A DNA stretch of 64,000 bases from an uncultured Pelagibacteraceae bacterium (GTDB taxonomy: Bacteria; Pseudomonadota; Alphaproteobacteria; Pelagibacterales; Pelagibacteraceae), in NCBI GenBank assembly GCA_902615435.1, contig CACMOZ010000006.1, positions 1-64,000 on the forward strand, written 5' to 3'. The notes under the pieces were generated by a model. It made no database searches. It saw only the letters and a program-made list of their open reading frames with translations, and had not been told where the DNA came from. Made by a program: the position numbers and the translations under genes. This document shows positions 49,432 through 58,761 of this stretch, piece by piece (within the stretch, counting starts at the first letter, position 1; every line of letters begins with the position of its first letter).

Positions 49432-51414
49432 TCACTCTCTCAATTTTTTTTGAATAAAATTTGTTATATCTTCTTCTGATAATTTAAAATGGTTGTAAAT
49501 TTCTTTATAAGGAGCACTTTCACCAAATTTATCTATACCTAAATTGGCACCTTTATTTTTAATATATTTTTGCCAAGACATTATACTTCCAGCTTCTAAT
49601 GTGATGATCAATGAGTTTTCTTCTAAAATATCTTTCCGGTAATTTTCAGGTTGTTTATCAAAAAGCTCCATACATGGCATTGAAACTACTTTTGAGTGGA
49701 TATTGTTTTCTTTAAGTTTAGTTTGAACTTTTAAGGCAAGTTCTACCTCAGTACCTGAAGCAATTAATGTTACATTGCTCTCATGCGAAGTTAAATTAAC
49801 TACATAGGCTCCTTTTTCACATTTATTCTCTTTAGATTTGCTTGGATTGATGTAAGGAACTTTTTGTCTCGATAAAGCAATAGCACTTGGGGTATTTTTA
49901 CTTTTTAAAGCTATTTCCCAACATTCAAACGTTTCGTTAATATCTGCTGGCCTGAAGACATTTAAATTCGGAATTGCTCTCAATCCAGTAAGTTGTTCTA
50001 TAGGTTGGTGAGTAGGACCATCTTCACCAAGACCAATCGAGTCGTGTGAAAAAACATAAATTACCTTAAGACCCATCAAAGCAGAGAGTCTTATAGAGGG
50101 TTTACAATAATCTGAGAAAATTAAAAATGTTCCACCATAAGGTACTATACCTCCATAAAGCGCTAAACCATTCATAACTGCTGCCATACCATGTTCTCTA
50201 ACTCCGTAATGAATATAATTTCCGTTAAAATTTTTAGAATTAATAATTTTTGAATTATTTGTTTTTGTATTATTAGAACCACTTAAATCTGCAGAACCAC
50301 CTATTAATTCAGGAAGAAAAGCAGAAATTTTTTCTATAGCAGCCATCGAGCATTGTCGTGTAGCTAAACTTGGCTTAGTTTCAAAATGTTTATCTTTTTC
50401 TTGACGAATTAAATTTTCTAAACCGTTCAAATCCAATTTCTCATTAGCGCCGCTAAGTTCATTTTTTATTTTAGGATTTTTTTTATTTACTATTTCAAGC
50501 CATTCGTTTTCCAGTTGCACACCCTTGTTACCTATATTTCTCCATTCATCTAGTATTTCTTGAGGCACTTCAAATGGCTGGTTGTTCCATCTTAGTTTTT
50601 TTCTTACTAAAGCTATTTCTTCATCCCCTAAAGGAGAGCCATGAGAGGAAGCTTTACCAGATTTATTAGGTGATCCAAATCCTATTATAGTTTTACAAGA
50701 TATTATTGTAGGTTTTTTTGATTTTGATGCTTTTGTAATCGCTTTTGAAATTTGTTTTTCATTGTGACCGTCTACCTCTAGGAAGTTCCAGCCGTACGAC
50801 TCAAATCTTTTTTTATAATTATCTGAAACACTAAGCGATGTTGAACCGTCAATTGAAATTTTATTATTGTCAAAAAAAACTATTAAATTCTTTAATTTTA
50901 GGTGACCAGCTAGACTCATTGCTTCATGACTAATTCCCTCCATTAAGTCTCCATCACTTGCAATAACATAAGTTTTATTATTGATTACTGTGGAACCAAA
51001 CTTTTTTCTAAATATTTCCTCAGCTATTGCCATTCCAACCGCATTAGCTAATCCTTGTCCTAAAGGTCCGGTAGTTGTTTCTATCCCAGTTCCTTTTTTA
51101 TATTCTGGGTGTCCAGCACAAATAGAGTTTAATTGTCTAAAATTTTTTATGTCCTCTATGGTTATGCTTTTGTAACCACAGAGATAAAGTAAAGAGTAAA
51201 GTAACATTGAACCATGACCTGCAGACAATATAAATCGATCTCTATTAATCCATTGGGGATTTTTGGGATTAAACCTCAGGTGGTATTTAAATAATACAGT
51301 TACGACATCGGACATTCCCATTGGCATTCCTGGGTGACCCGAGTTTGCTTTTTGCACAGCGTCAATTGATAAAAATCTAATTGCGTTGGATAATTGATTA
51401 AATTTAACAGTCAC
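49432..51414 (-). CDS. tkt: Transketolase, GTG start
   Basis: The 660-residue thiamine-pyrophosphate enzyme has [66 protein letters not shown], the central [10 protein letters not shown] and [14 protein letters not shown]. It moves two-carbon units between sugar phosphates. The ORF starts with GTG at 51414. A short divergent gap (51415-51471) separates it from the plus-strand coiled-coil gene; only 9 bp lies between tkt and pgk. Confidence 0.94.
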   Translation of the reverse strand: MTVKFNQLSNAIRFLSIDAVQKANSGHPGMPMGMSDVVTVLFKYHLRFNPKNPQWINRDRFILSAGHGSMLLYSLLYLCGYKSITIEDIKNFRQLNSICAGHPEYKKGTGIETTTGPLGQGLANAVGMAIAEEIFRKKFGSTVINNKTYVIASDGDLMEGISHEAMSLAGHLKLKNLIVFFDNNKISIDGSTSLSVSDNYKKRFESYGWNFLEVDGHNEKQISKAITKASKSKKPTIISCKTIIGFGSPNKSGKASSHGSPLGDEEIALVRKKLRWNNQPFEVPQEILDEWRNIGNKGVQLENEWLEIVNKKNPKIKNELSGANEKLDLNGLENLIRQEKDKHFETKPSLATRQCSMAAIEKISAFLPELIGGSADLSGSNNTKTNNSKIINSKNFNGNYIHYGVREHGMAAVMNGLALYGGIVPYGGTFLIFSDYCKPSIRLSALMGLKVIYVFSHDSIGLGEDGPTHQPIEQLTGLRAIPNLNVFRPADINETFECWEIALKSKNTPSAIALSRQKVPYINPSKSKENKCEKGAYVVNLTSHESNVTLIASGTEVELALKVQTKLKENNIHSKVVSMPCMELFDKQPENYRKDILEENSLIITLEAGSIMSWQKYIKNKGANLGIDKFGESAPYKEIYNHFKLSEEDITNFIQKKLRE

Positions 51415-51460
51415 TTTTTACTACCTATATAGACTTAAACTAACTATATCAATATTATGG

Positions 51461-51466
51461 TATAAT
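51461..51466 (+). promoter_or_regulatory. Candidate -10 element for the coiled-coil/zapA operon
   Basis: A perfect TATAAT lies in the divergent gap, 5 bp before the ATG at 51472. No good -35 hexamer is seen at the right distance. If used, transcription would start at or next to the ATG, giving a leaderless mRNA. Chance occurrence in AT-rich DNA is possible. Confidence 0.3.
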
Positions 51467-51471
51467 TCTTT

Positions 51472-51795
51472 ATGAGTAATTTTGAAAAGAAAGAACAAAA
51501 TTTAAACCAACTTATTGATAAATTAAATTCATTATCTTTAAGTTATTCACAGCCAAATTATGAGTTAGAAAAAATTAGAACTGAAAAAAATGAATTAAAC
51601 AACCAAAAAAAAGAAATTGAAAAAAAAAATGACGAATTGATGAGAGAACATAAATATTTAAAAGAAAAAATAAAAAAATTACAATTAGAGGTAAATAAAA
51701 GATCTGAACTAGAAGATAAGTTTAATCAGGACATCGAAGAATTAAGCAAAGAAACTGAAAATTTAGTTAGTGAGATAGATAAATGGCAAATGTAA
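51472..51795 (+). CDS. Coiled-coil protein of unknown function
   Basis: The 107-residue protein is nearly all heptad-like: Glu/Lys/Asn-rich helices such as EKIRTEKNELNNQKKEIEKK and LKEKIKKLQLEVNKRSELED. It has no signal peptide or membrane segment. It precedes zapA and overlaps it by 13 bp, like the small coiled-coil (DUF4164-type) genes next to zapA in Alphaproteobacteria, so a role with ZapA at the division ring is inferred. The family itself is not certain. Confidence 0.6.
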   Translation: MSNFEKKEQNLNQLIDKLNSLSLSYSQPNYELEKIRTEKNELNNQKKEIEKKNDELMREHKYLKEKIKKLQLEVNKRSELEDKFNQDIEELSKETENLVSEIDKWQM

Positions 51796-52229
51796 ATATA
51801 AAATTTAATAACAAAGATTATTTGCTTTCATGTGATGATGGTCAAGAAGAGTCGCTGAAAAAACTAGCAAAATTTTTAGATAAAAAGTATACCGAATTAA
51901 AAGATAGACTTGGGAATATAGGAGAAAATAAGCTTTTATTGATCACAACGATTCAATTAATTGATGAATACTTTGATTTAAAGCAAAAAATCACAGACCA
52001 GAAAAAAAAATTAGACGAAATTTCAAACAAATTTAAGGAAATCAGGTCTCTTGCAATTAAATATAAAGAAGGAAAGGATATAGAGATTAAAAATCTTACG
52101 AAAGAATTAGACAGTTTTAAAAGAACTATAGAAAAAAATAATTCTTTATATGAGTCAATGCTTGATAAAACTACTCAATCACTGGAAAAAATAATCTCAA
52201 ATACAGAGTCGCTGTCTAAAATACAGTAG
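51783..52229 (+). CDS. zapA: Cell division protein ZapA
   Basis: The 148-residue protein has the ZapA N-terminal domain (NVNIKFNNKDYLLSCDDGQEESLKKLAKFLDKKYTEL, interrupted here for length as one motif region) and a long coiled-coil C-terminus. ZapA crosslinks FtsZ filaments at midcell. The stop TAG is directly followed by the 5-FTHF cyclo-ligase ATG, so the 6S RNA gene often found between them elsewhere cannot be located here. Confidence 0.82.
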   Translation: MANVNIKFNNKDYLLSCDDGQEESLKKLAKFLDKKYTELKDRLGNIGENKLLLITTIQLIDEYFDLKQKITDQKKKLDEISNKFKEIRSLAIKYKEGKDIEIKNLTKELDSFKRTIEKNNSLYESMLDKTTQSLEKIISNTESLSKIQ

Positions 52230-52781
52230 ATGCAGCAAAAAATTCAATTAAGAAAAAAATATTTTCTACTAAGAAAGAAAAAATACTTCAAAATTGAAAA
52301 AAGTTTTTTTTTACCTTTATTGAAATTAATTAATTTAAGATTTAAAAAAAGGCGGTTTAAAATTGGCTTATATTATCCATCAAATTTTGAGTTGAACGTT
52401 CTAGAAATTCTTAAATTTGATAATATTTTGTCTCAGGATACTTTACTTCCAGTCACTGATAAAAAGAGTTTTATGAATTTTTTTTCTTGGAAAAAAAATG
52501 ATGTTTTATTTGTAAATAAATTTGGAATTTTGGAACCGGCAAAAGATCAATTAAAAGTTCCTGATATTATACTTGTTCCAATATTAGCGTTTGATAAAAA
52601 AAAATATAGATTAGGATACGGTAAAGGGTTTTATGATCGCTATCTAAATAAATATTTAAAAAAATTTAAAAATATTTTGACTGTTGGTGTTGCTTTTTCA
52701 TTTCAAAGGCATCATAAACTTCCGATAAATCGAAATGATGTTAAATTAGACTTTATTCTAACCGAAAAAGGAATTTATTAA
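52230..52781 (+). CDS. 5-formyltetrahydrofolate cyclo-ligase
   Basis: The 183-residue protein has the family motifs: N-terminal LRKKYFLLRKKKYF, IGLYYPSNFELNV, VPDIILVPILAFDKKKYRLGYGKGFYDRYL and the phosphate-binding GKGFYDRY loop. It converts 5-formyl-THF to methenyl-THF with ATP, returning folate to the one-carbon pool that also feeds the formyltransferase at 11959. It lies between zapA and the metallophosphoesterase gene. Confidence 0.87.
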   Translation: MQQKIQLRKKYFLLRKKKYFKIEKSFFLPLLKLINLRFKKRRFKIGLYYPSNFELNVLEILKFDNILSQDTLLPVTDKKSFMNFFSWKKNDVLFVNKFGILEPAKDQLKVPDIILVPILAFDKKKYRLGYGKGFYDRYLNKYLKKFKNILTVGVAFSFQRHHKLPINRNDVKLDFILTEKGIY

Positions 52782-53587
52782 TGAACTTACTAATTTTAGG
52801 AGATATTATGGGTGCTTCTGGTAGAAAAGTATTAACTGATAAATTACCCGATCTAATTAAAATTTATAATATTGATTTTGTTATTGTAAATGGCGAAAAT
52901 GCAGCTGATGATGGTAAAGGCATTACTCAAGAAATTACAGAAGAGTTTTTTAAAATCGGAGTTGATGTAATTACCTCAGGAAATCATATTTGGGATAAGA
53001 AAGAAACAATAGATTTAATAGAAAAAGAAAATAGACTTTTGAGGCCTGCAAATCTAGTTAATGGTTCTCCAGGAAGAGGGTATAAAATTTATTTTTCAAA
53101 AGATAAAAGATTTAAAGTTGGAGTGATTAATCTTATGGGAAATGTTTTTATGAGAAAAACAGATGATGTTTTTAAAACAGCTAAAGAAATTTCCAACAAA
53201 ATGAAATTGACAAAAGATGTAGATTTTTTAGTTGTAGATTTTCATGGTGAGATCACAAGTGAAAAAATGGCAGCTGGTCATTTTTTTGATGGTCGTGCAA
53301 CATGTGTTATAGGAACTCATACCCATGTTCCTACTGCTGATACTCGAATTTTAGAGGGAGGAACAGCTTACCAAACAGATATAGGTATGTGTGGAGACTA
53401 TAATTCTGTAATTGGAATGAATAAAGAAAATTCAATAAAAAGATTTTTAAAGGAAAAAGATGCAGTTAGTCATTACCCTGCAGAAGGAGAGGGAACTTTA
53501 TCTGGAGTAATTGTTGAAACAAATTCTGAAAATGGTTTAGCAAAAAAAATCACCAGATTAATATATGGAGGTAGTTTAGCTAATTAA
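52781..53587 (+). CDS. ymdB: YmdB-family metallophosphoesterase
   Basis: The 268-residue protein matches the TIGR00282/YmdB family: LGDIMGASGRKVL, VNGENAADDGKGI, TSGNHIWDKKE, VVDFHGEITSEK and IGTHTHVPTADTRIL, supplying the dinuclear metal residues. Bacillus YmdB acts on cyclic nucleotides; the substrate in Alphaproteobacteria is unknown. It starts at the last base of the upstream stop and is followed 2 bp later by yebC. Confidence 0.88.
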   Translation: MNLLILGDIMGASGRKVLTDKLPDLIKIYNIDFVIVNGENAADDGKGITQEITEEFFKIGVDVITSGNHIWDKKETIDLIEKENRLLRPANLVNGSPGRGYKIYFSKDKRFKVGVINLMGNVFMRKTDDVFKTAKEISNKMKLTKDVDFLVVDFHGEITSEKMAAGHFFDGRATCVIGTHTHVPTADTRILEGGTAYQTDIGMCGDYNSVIGMNKENSIKRFLKEKDAVSHYPAEGEGTLSGVIVETNSENGLAKKITRLIYGGSLAN

Positions 53588-53589
53588 TT

Positions 53590-54318
53590 ATGGCAGGACA
53601 CTCACATTGGGCTGGTATAAAACATAAAAAAGGTAGAGCTGACAAAGAAAGATCTAAAATTTTTTCTAAACTATCCAGAGAAATAACTGTTGCTGCAAAA
53701 CTTGGAGACAAAGATCCAAATATGAATGCTAGACTAAGAACAGCCATACAAGCAGCTAAGCAAGCCAACATGCCAAAAGATAATATTTCAAGAGCAATCA
53801 GCAAATCAGAAATAAGTGGCAACAAAAATTATGAGAGTTTAAGGTATGAGGGATTTGGACCATTTAATATTGCATTAATAATTGAAACGCTTACCGATAA
53901 TAAAAATAGATCAGCATCAGGTATAAGAACAGTTTTACAAAAAAATGGTGGAAGATTAGGAGAGTCAGGATCAACCGCCCATATGTTTTCTAATTGCGGT
54001 ATTATTCACATTGAAAAAGATAAAATCAAAGAAGAAGAAATATTCGAAATCGCAATAAATGCTGGTGCAAAAGACTGTGTTAACTTGGATAAAATTTTCG
54101 AGATAATTACTGAAAAAGAAGATTTTTATAAAATAAAAACTGAGCTAGAAAAAAAAATTGAAACATTCAATTATTCTTCTATAGAATGGAGACCTATTAA
54201 TTTAATAGATTTAGCTAAAGATGAGTGCGAGCAGCTACTGGAGGTTTTAAACACTTTAGAAGAATTAGATGATGTTCAAAACATCTTTACCAATGCCAAT
54301 ATGAAAAATTTACAATAA
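53590..54318 (+). CDS. yebC: YebC/PmpR family DNA-binding protein
   Basis: The 242-residue protein begins MAGHSHWAGIKHKKGRADKERSKIFSKL, the family signature, then has ANMPKDNISRAI and NGGRLGESGSTAHMF. YebC proteins were described as transcription regulators and more recently as ribosome-associated factors that relieve proline stalling. It heads the usual yebC-ruvC order here, with the ruvC-like ATG overlapping its stop. Confidence 0.93.
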   Translation: MAGHSHWAGIKHKKGRADKERSKIFSKLSREITVAAKLGDKDPNMNARLRTAIQAAKQANMPKDNISRAISKSEISGNKNYESLRYEGFGPFNIALIIETLTDNKNRSASGIRTVLQKNGGRLGESGSTAHMFSNCGIIHIEKDKIKEEEIFEIAINAGAKDCVNLDKIFEIITEKEDFYKIKTELEKKIETFNYSSIEWRPINLIDLAKDECEQLLEVLNTLEELDDVQNIFTNANMKNLQ

Positions 54319-54809
54319 TGAAAATTATAGGAATAGATCCTGGGTTGAGCGGAGCAATAGCAATATTAGAGGACAAAAAGGTCTTAAAAATATTTGATAT
54401 TCCTGTGATGTCTGAAGGAAAAAAAAATAAAAGACAATTAAATAGTGCTTTACTCGTAAACCTATTGAAAGAAAATATTAATAATAGTGAAGAGGTAGCT
54501 GTTGTTGTCGAACAAGTAAACGCTATGCCCGGACAGGGAGTAACTAGCATGTTTAATTTTGGCCAAACTTTTGGAGCTATTAAAGGTGTATGCGCTGCTT
54601 TAGAGTTGCCAATTTACTTTGTTAGACCCTCAAAGTGGAAAAAACATTTTGAACTGATTAATTCTTCAAAAGACTCAAGTAGAACAAAAGCTATAGAAAT
54701 GTACCCTAAACTCTCTAATCAGCTTACGAAAAAAAAAGACGTCAATAAATCCGACGCTATTTTGATTGCCAGATACTTTAGCGAAACCAGATTAACTGAA
54801 GAAAATTAA
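54318..54809 (+). CDS. ruvC: RuvC-like Holliday junction resolvase, non-canonical
   Basis: The 163-residue protein has the RNase H-like fold cues IIGIDPGLSGAIAIL (first Asp) and VVVEQVNAMPGQGVTSMFNFGQTFGAIKG (second acidic residue), KAIEMYP and a late DVNKSDAILIARYF acidic site. The middle differs from standard RuvC (EEVFFxxN and QARG replaced), resembling the phage and organelle-like branch. ruvA and ruvB, which normally follow, are absent; tolQ comes after a 57-bp gap. Confidence 0.7.
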   Translation: MKIIGIDPGLSGAIAILEDKKVLKIFDIPVMSEGKKNKRQLNSALLVNLLKENINNSEEVAVVVEQVNAMPGQGVTSMFNFGQTFGAIKGVCAALELPIYFVRPSKWKKHFELINSSKDSSRTKAIEMYPKLSNQLTKKKDVNKSDAILIARYFSETRLTEEN

Positions 54810-54866
54810 ACCCAAATTAATTAATAACGCCAAATTCATGACACAATCTAAAAGTAATCAATCTTA

Positions 54867-55547
54867 ATGGAACAAGATGTAGCAGCTCAAGTAGTAGGAT
54901 TAGGTGGCGCAACCGACTTCTCGTTGTGGAAACTTTTCTTAAGAGCTGATTTCGTAGTAAAATTTGTAATTATTTTATTAATTGCTTGCTCAATTTTTTC
55001 TTGGGCACTTATATTTGATAAATTTAAATTATTTAAGAATATTAATAAATCAATTGAAGATTTTGAAAAAAAGTTTTGGAAAGCAAAATCTGCTGAAAGT
55101 TTCAATAATAGTTTACCAGCTAATTCAAACGATCCTGCCGTATTGATATTTAAGTCTGCTATGGGTGAATTATTAAAGACAAAAAGACAGTCTTCAGCAG
55201 TTCAAGCGGCAAGAGTTGGAAGAGTTTTAGAAATTGCGACTGATACTGAAATGAAAAAAGTAGAGAAAAATTTTACTTTTTTAGCCACTGTGGGATCAAC
55301 AGCTCCTTTTATTGGTTTGTTCGGAACTGTTTGGGGGATAATGAACTCTTTCCAATCGATTGCAATATCACGAAATACTAGCTTAGCAATTGTTGCCCCT
55401 GGGATTGCAGAAGCTTTGTTTGCAACTGCTTTAGGGCTATTAGCTGCTATACCTGCAGTTGTGGCTTATAATAAATTTAATAACGACTCTCAAAAATATT
55501 TTTCTAGAATAGAAAATTTTTCTAAAAGATTTTTATCTATTATTTAA
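54867..55547 (+). CDS. tolQ: Tol-Pal system protein TolQ
   Basis: The 226-residue membrane protein has a first helix (FVVKFVIILLIACSIFSWALIF), the conserved FLATVGSTAPFIGLFGTVWGIMNSFQ and TALGLLAAIPAVVAYNKF of the TolQ/ExbB family. With TolR it forms the proton-driven motor that energises TolA at the division site and keeps the outer membrane tethered. It starts a contiguous tolQRAB set. Confidence 0.93.
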   Translation: MEQDVAAQVVGLGGATDFSLWKLFLRADFVVKFVIILLIACSIFSWALIFDKFKLFKNINKSIEDFEKKFWKAKSAESFNNSLPANSNDPAVLIFKSAMGELLKTKRQSSAVQAARVGRVLEIATDTEMKKVEKNFTFLATVGSTAPFIGLFGTVWGIMNSFQSIAISRNTSLAIVAPGIAEALFATALGLLAAIPAVVAYNKFNNDSQKYFSRIENFSKRFLSII

Positions 55548-55548
55548 A

Positions 55549-55962
55549 ATGGCATTTAAATTTAATCGCTCAAAAAAAGAACCAATGAGTGAAATAAATG
55601 TAACACCATTTGTAGATGTAATGTTGGTTCTTTTAATTATTTTTATGGTGACCGCTCCATTGTTGACTGTCGGTGTTCAAGTTGATTTACCAGAGTCAGC
55701 AGCAGACTCTCTTCCTGACGATCAAGAACCGCTAACTTTAAGTATTAATTCAAAGGGGGAAATTTATATTCAAGAACACCAAGTAACTTATCAGAAGATG
55801 ATCCCTAAATTATTAGCAATAGCAAAAAATAGGACTGATACAAGAATTTATGTGAGGGGCGATAAAAATATTAATTATGGAAGAGTATTAGAGGTTATGG
55901 GAACACTATCAGGAGCAGGATTTTCAAAAGTTGCTTTAATTTCTGAGCCTTATAAAAATTAG
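55549..55962 (+). CDS. tolR: Tol-Pal system protein TolR
   Basis: The 137-residue protein has one helix near the N-terminus with the conserved acidic residue (MSEINVTPFVDVMLVLLIIFMVTAP) and a periplasmic TolR/ExbD domain. The Asp in FVDVMLV is the expected proton-path residue. It lies 1 bp after tolQ and 8 bp before tolA. Confidence 0.93.
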   Translation: MAFKFNRSKKEPMSEINVTPFVDVMLVLLIIFMVTAPLLTVGVQVDLPESAADSLPDDQEPLTLSINSKGEIYIQEHQVTYQKMIPKLLAIAKNRTDTRIYVRGDKNINYGRVLEVMGTLSGAGFSKVALISEPYKN

Positions 55963-55970
55963 GATGATTT

Positions 55971-56780
55971 ATGGTAAGAAGTTTAATTTATTCCATTACT
56001 TTTCACTCTATACTAGTTTTACTTACAATTTTGAGCTTACCTTTTATGCTTAGAGAACCAGTAGATCTTCCTCCTATAGTCTCTGTTGAACTTATACAGA
56101 TTACAGACAAAACAAGTATTCCTTATGCACCAAAAGCCAGAAAAATAATTGAAGAAACCAAAAAAAAAGAGGAAGAAAGATTAGTTTCAGAACAAGCGCC
56201 GCCAGCTGCGAAAGCTAAAGAGAAACCAGATAGAATTCCACTGCCAAATGAAAAAAAAGAACAAAAACAAATTGTTAAAAAAAAACAAAATCCCGAGGAA
56301 GTAAAACCAGAAATAAGGCAAGTTTCAGAATTTGAAAAAAAAGAAATTATAGATACTAATCAAATAGCTGCTTTGATAGATAAGGCGAAAGAGGTAGAGG
56401 CAGTAAAAAAAAAAAAAATTGATAAAGTTACGCAAAGTAGCCAAAAAAATTCATTTGCTTCTGGCTTGACACTTTCACAAGAGGATGCGTTAAGAGCTCA
56501 AATTTTTGGTTGTTGGACTATACCTTTAGGGTTACCTTATGATGAAGATTTACTTGTTAGAATTAAACTTCAATTAAAAAAAGATGGAACAATAGTAAAA
56601 TCGGAAATTTTAGATCATCAAAGAATGAACAGACCAGGTCAAAAATTTTATAAAGTTTTAGCCGAAAGTGCTTTAAGAGCAGTTAGATTATGTCAACCTC
56701 TCAAAGTGCCACCAACGGGCTATGATAAATGGAAAGATTTACAATTAAACTTTAATCCAACAGAAATGTTAAAAGGTTAG
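55971..56780 (+). CDS. tolA: Tol-Pal system protein TolA
   Basis: The 269-residue protein has an N-terminal membrane anchor ([19 protein letters not shown]), a long Lys/Glu-rich helical linker (residues about 50-150) and a C-terminal domain with [33 protein letters not shown]. TolA links the inner-membrane motor to Pal and TolB. A run of 13 As (56405-56417) falls in the linker, at VKKKKIDKV, and could cause slippage. It is in line with tolR and tolB. Confidence 0.88.
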   Translation: MVRSLIYSITFHSILVLLTILSLPFMLREPVDLPPIVSVELIQITDKTSIPYAPKARKIIEETKKKEEERLVSEQAPPAAKAKEKPDRIPLPNEKKEQKQIVKKKQNPEEVKPEIRQVSEFEKKEIIDTNQIAALIDKAKEVEAVKKKKIDKVTQSSQKNSFASGLTLSQEDALRAQIFGCWTIPLGLPYDEDLLVRIKLQLKKDGTIVKSEILDHQRMNRPGQKFYKVLAESALRAVRLCQPLKVPPTGYDKWKDLQLNFNPTEMLKG

Positions 56781-56781
56781 A

Positions 56782-58119
56782 ATGAAAAAAATTTTTACGG
56801 CTTTTTTATTTAATATTTTTGTAATCAGTCCTTCTTTTGCTTTAATTGAAATTGACATTACTCGAGGAAATTTAGATCCTTTACCAATAGCAATTTCTCC
56901 TTTACATGTAGACGTAAAATCTGAAAATTACGACGGTATAAAAATAAAAGATCTTGGTAATGAAATTTCGAAAATAATAGAAGATAATTTTAGAGCAACA
57001 GGTTTGTTTAATCCTCTTAAAAAAGAGGCTTTTGTTCAGAAACCTGACATTGCACATTTAAAACCAAGATTTGAAGACTGGAGATTAATAAAAGCACAAG
57101 CTCTTGTAACTGGTAAACTTCTTATTAAGGAGAGTAAATTAAAAGTAGAATTTAGACTTTGGGATCTAGCTGCTGCTAAAGAAATGACTGCTTTAGCCTT
57201 CACGACAACCCCATCTAATTGGAGAAGAGTAGCTCATATCATTTCTGATAAAATCTATGAAAGACTTACTGGTGAAGAAGGATATTTTGATACTAGAATA
57301 ATTTATGTTGCAGAAAGTGGCCCAAAAAATCAAAGAATTAAAAAATTAGCAATAATGGATCAAGATGGCGCTAACACGAAGTATTTAACTTTAGGCAATG
57401 AATTAGTTTTAACCCCAAGATTTAATCCAACAAATCAAATGGTAACTTACATGTCTTATTTTAGAAATATGCCAAGAGTTTACTTGCTTGATATTGAGAC
57501 TGGCACACAAGAGGTAGTTGGAAACTTTCCAGGCATGACATTTGCTCCTAGATTTTCACCCGATGGAAAGAAAATCGTTATGAGTTTTGCTAAAGATGGA
57601 AACTCTGATATTTATACTATGGATTTAGACTCAAGAGTAGTCGAGAGAATAACTGATCATTCTTCTATAGATACCTCACCTTCATTCTCACCCGATGGAA
57701 AGTTTATTGCATTTAATTCTGATAGAAGTGGTTTACAACAAATTTATGTAATGCGAAGCGATGGAAGCGGCGTTAAAAGAATTACTTTTGGTAAGGGCAT
57801 TTATGGAACACCAGTGTGGTCTCCAAGAGGAGATTTAATCGCATTCACAAAAATGCGTAAAGGTAGATTTTACATAGGCGTGATGAGAGTAGATGGTACT
57901 GGTGAAAGACTTTTAACAGAAAATTACTATCAAGAGGCGCCCTCTTGGTCACCCAATGGAAGGGTTTTGGTTTTTTATAGAGAAACTAAAGCTGGATCTA
58001 AGGGAGAGGGTTTTTCAGCTAAATTATGGTCAATTGATATTACAGGGTATAATGAAAGAAGGCTCAAAACAGAAACTGATGCCTCAGACCCATCTTGGTC
58101 CTCTCTTTTGTCAAAATAA
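56782..58119 (+). CDS. tolB: Tol-Pal system translocation protein TolB
   Basis: The 445-residue periplasmic protein has a signal peptide ([16 protein letters not shown]), an N-terminal TolB domain and a C-terminal beta-propeller with repeated units [36 protein letters not shown] and [12 protein letters not shown]. TolB binds Pal at the outer membrane. It begins 1 bp after tolA and is followed by a 79-bp gap before pal. Confidence 0.94.
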   Translation: MKKIFTAFLFNIFVISPSFALIEIDITRGNLDPLPIAISPLHVDVKSENYDGIKIKDLGNEISKIIEDNFRATGLFNPLKKEAFVQKPDIAHLKPRFEDWRLIKAQALVTGKLLIKESKLKVEFRLWDLAAAKEMTALAFTTTPSNWRRVAHIISDKIYERLTGEEGYFDTRIIYVAESGPKNQRIKKLAIMDQDGANTKYLTLGNELVLTPRFNPTNQMVTYMSYFRNMPRVYLLDIETGTQEVVGNFPGMTFAPRFSPDGKKIVMSFAKDGNSDIYTMDLDSRVVERITDHSSIDTSPSFSPDGKFIAFNSDRSGLQQIYVMRSDGSGVKRITFGKGIYGTPVWSPRGDLIAFTKMRKGRFYIGVMRVDGTGERLLTENYYQEAPSWSPNGRVLVFYRETKAGSKGEGFSAKLWSIDITGYNERRLKTETDASDPSWSSLLSK

Positions 58120-58198
58120 GCTATAATTTTATGCAAAATACACTTGAATAATATTAAATAATTTGAAATAAAATCACAGTAATAACCTAGGGGAAAAA

Positions 58199-58675
58199 AT
58201 GATGTTTAATAAGAGTTTAAAAAATATATTACTAGTAATCTTTGCTACTTTAATTTTAAGTGCATGTTCCACTGCTAAAAAATCTGGAAACATTGATGGC
58301 GACGTATATACTGGAAAAGAGACAGTTAAATACTTAGCTTCAGGTGTTCCTGACAGAGTATTTTTCGCAACGAACAAGTCTTCTTTAACAACAGCTTCAA
58401 GAGCCACTTTAAGAAAACAAGCTACTTTCTTGAGAAAAAATAAAAACCTTAATGTTACAATCGAAGGTCATGCCGATGAAAGAGGAACTCGAGAATATAA
58501 CTTGGCGTTAGGAGAAAGACGAGCGAACGCTGCTAGAGATTACTTAATGACTTACGGAATTTCTGGAAAAAGAATTTCTGTAATCAGTTACGGTAAAGAA
58601 AAACCTGTTAATCCTGCTTCAACACCATTAGCTTGGTCTCAAAACAGAAGATCTGTAACAGTAAAAGTAAATTAA
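58199..58675 (+). CDS. pal: Peptidoglycan-associated lipoprotein Pal
   Basis: The 158-residue lipoprotein has a signal peptide with lipobox LSAC (Cys23) and an OmpA-type C-terminal domain with VTIEGHADERGTREYNLALGERRA and GKEKPVNPASTPLAWSQNRRSVTV. It anchors the outer membrane to peptidoglycan. A good AGGGGA ribosome-binding site precedes the start at 58199. A clear intrinsic terminator follows. Confidence 0.94.
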   Translation: MMFNKSLKNILLVIFATLILSACSTAKKSGNIDGDVYTGKETVKYLASGVPDRVFFATNKSSLTTASRATLRKQATFLRKNKNLNVTIEGHADERGTREYNLALGERRANAARDYLMTYGISGKRISVISYGKEKPVNPASTPLAWSQNRRSVTVKVN

Positions 58676-58692
58676 TTTATATTTATATACTT

Positions 58693-58733
58693 AAAAGACC
58701 CTTTAATACTTTGTATTAAGGGGTCTTTTTTTT
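58693..58733 (+). terminator. Rho-independent terminator after pal
   Basis: AAAAGACCCTTTAATAC (58693-58709) pairs with GTATTAAGGGGTCTTTT (58713-58729) across a TTT loop, with one G-U pair, and is followed by a T run to 58733. It is the only strong stem-plus-U-tract terminator I saw in the window. It lies between pal and cpoB, so cpoB needs readthrough or another promoter. Confidence 0.9.
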
Positions 58734-58761
58734 GCCATTTTATGAAACTAAAAAAAGAATC

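Noticed and set aside
58732-58761. N-terminal extension of cpoB
   Set aside because: It starts in the terminator tail and precedes a standard signal peptide beginning at 58762.
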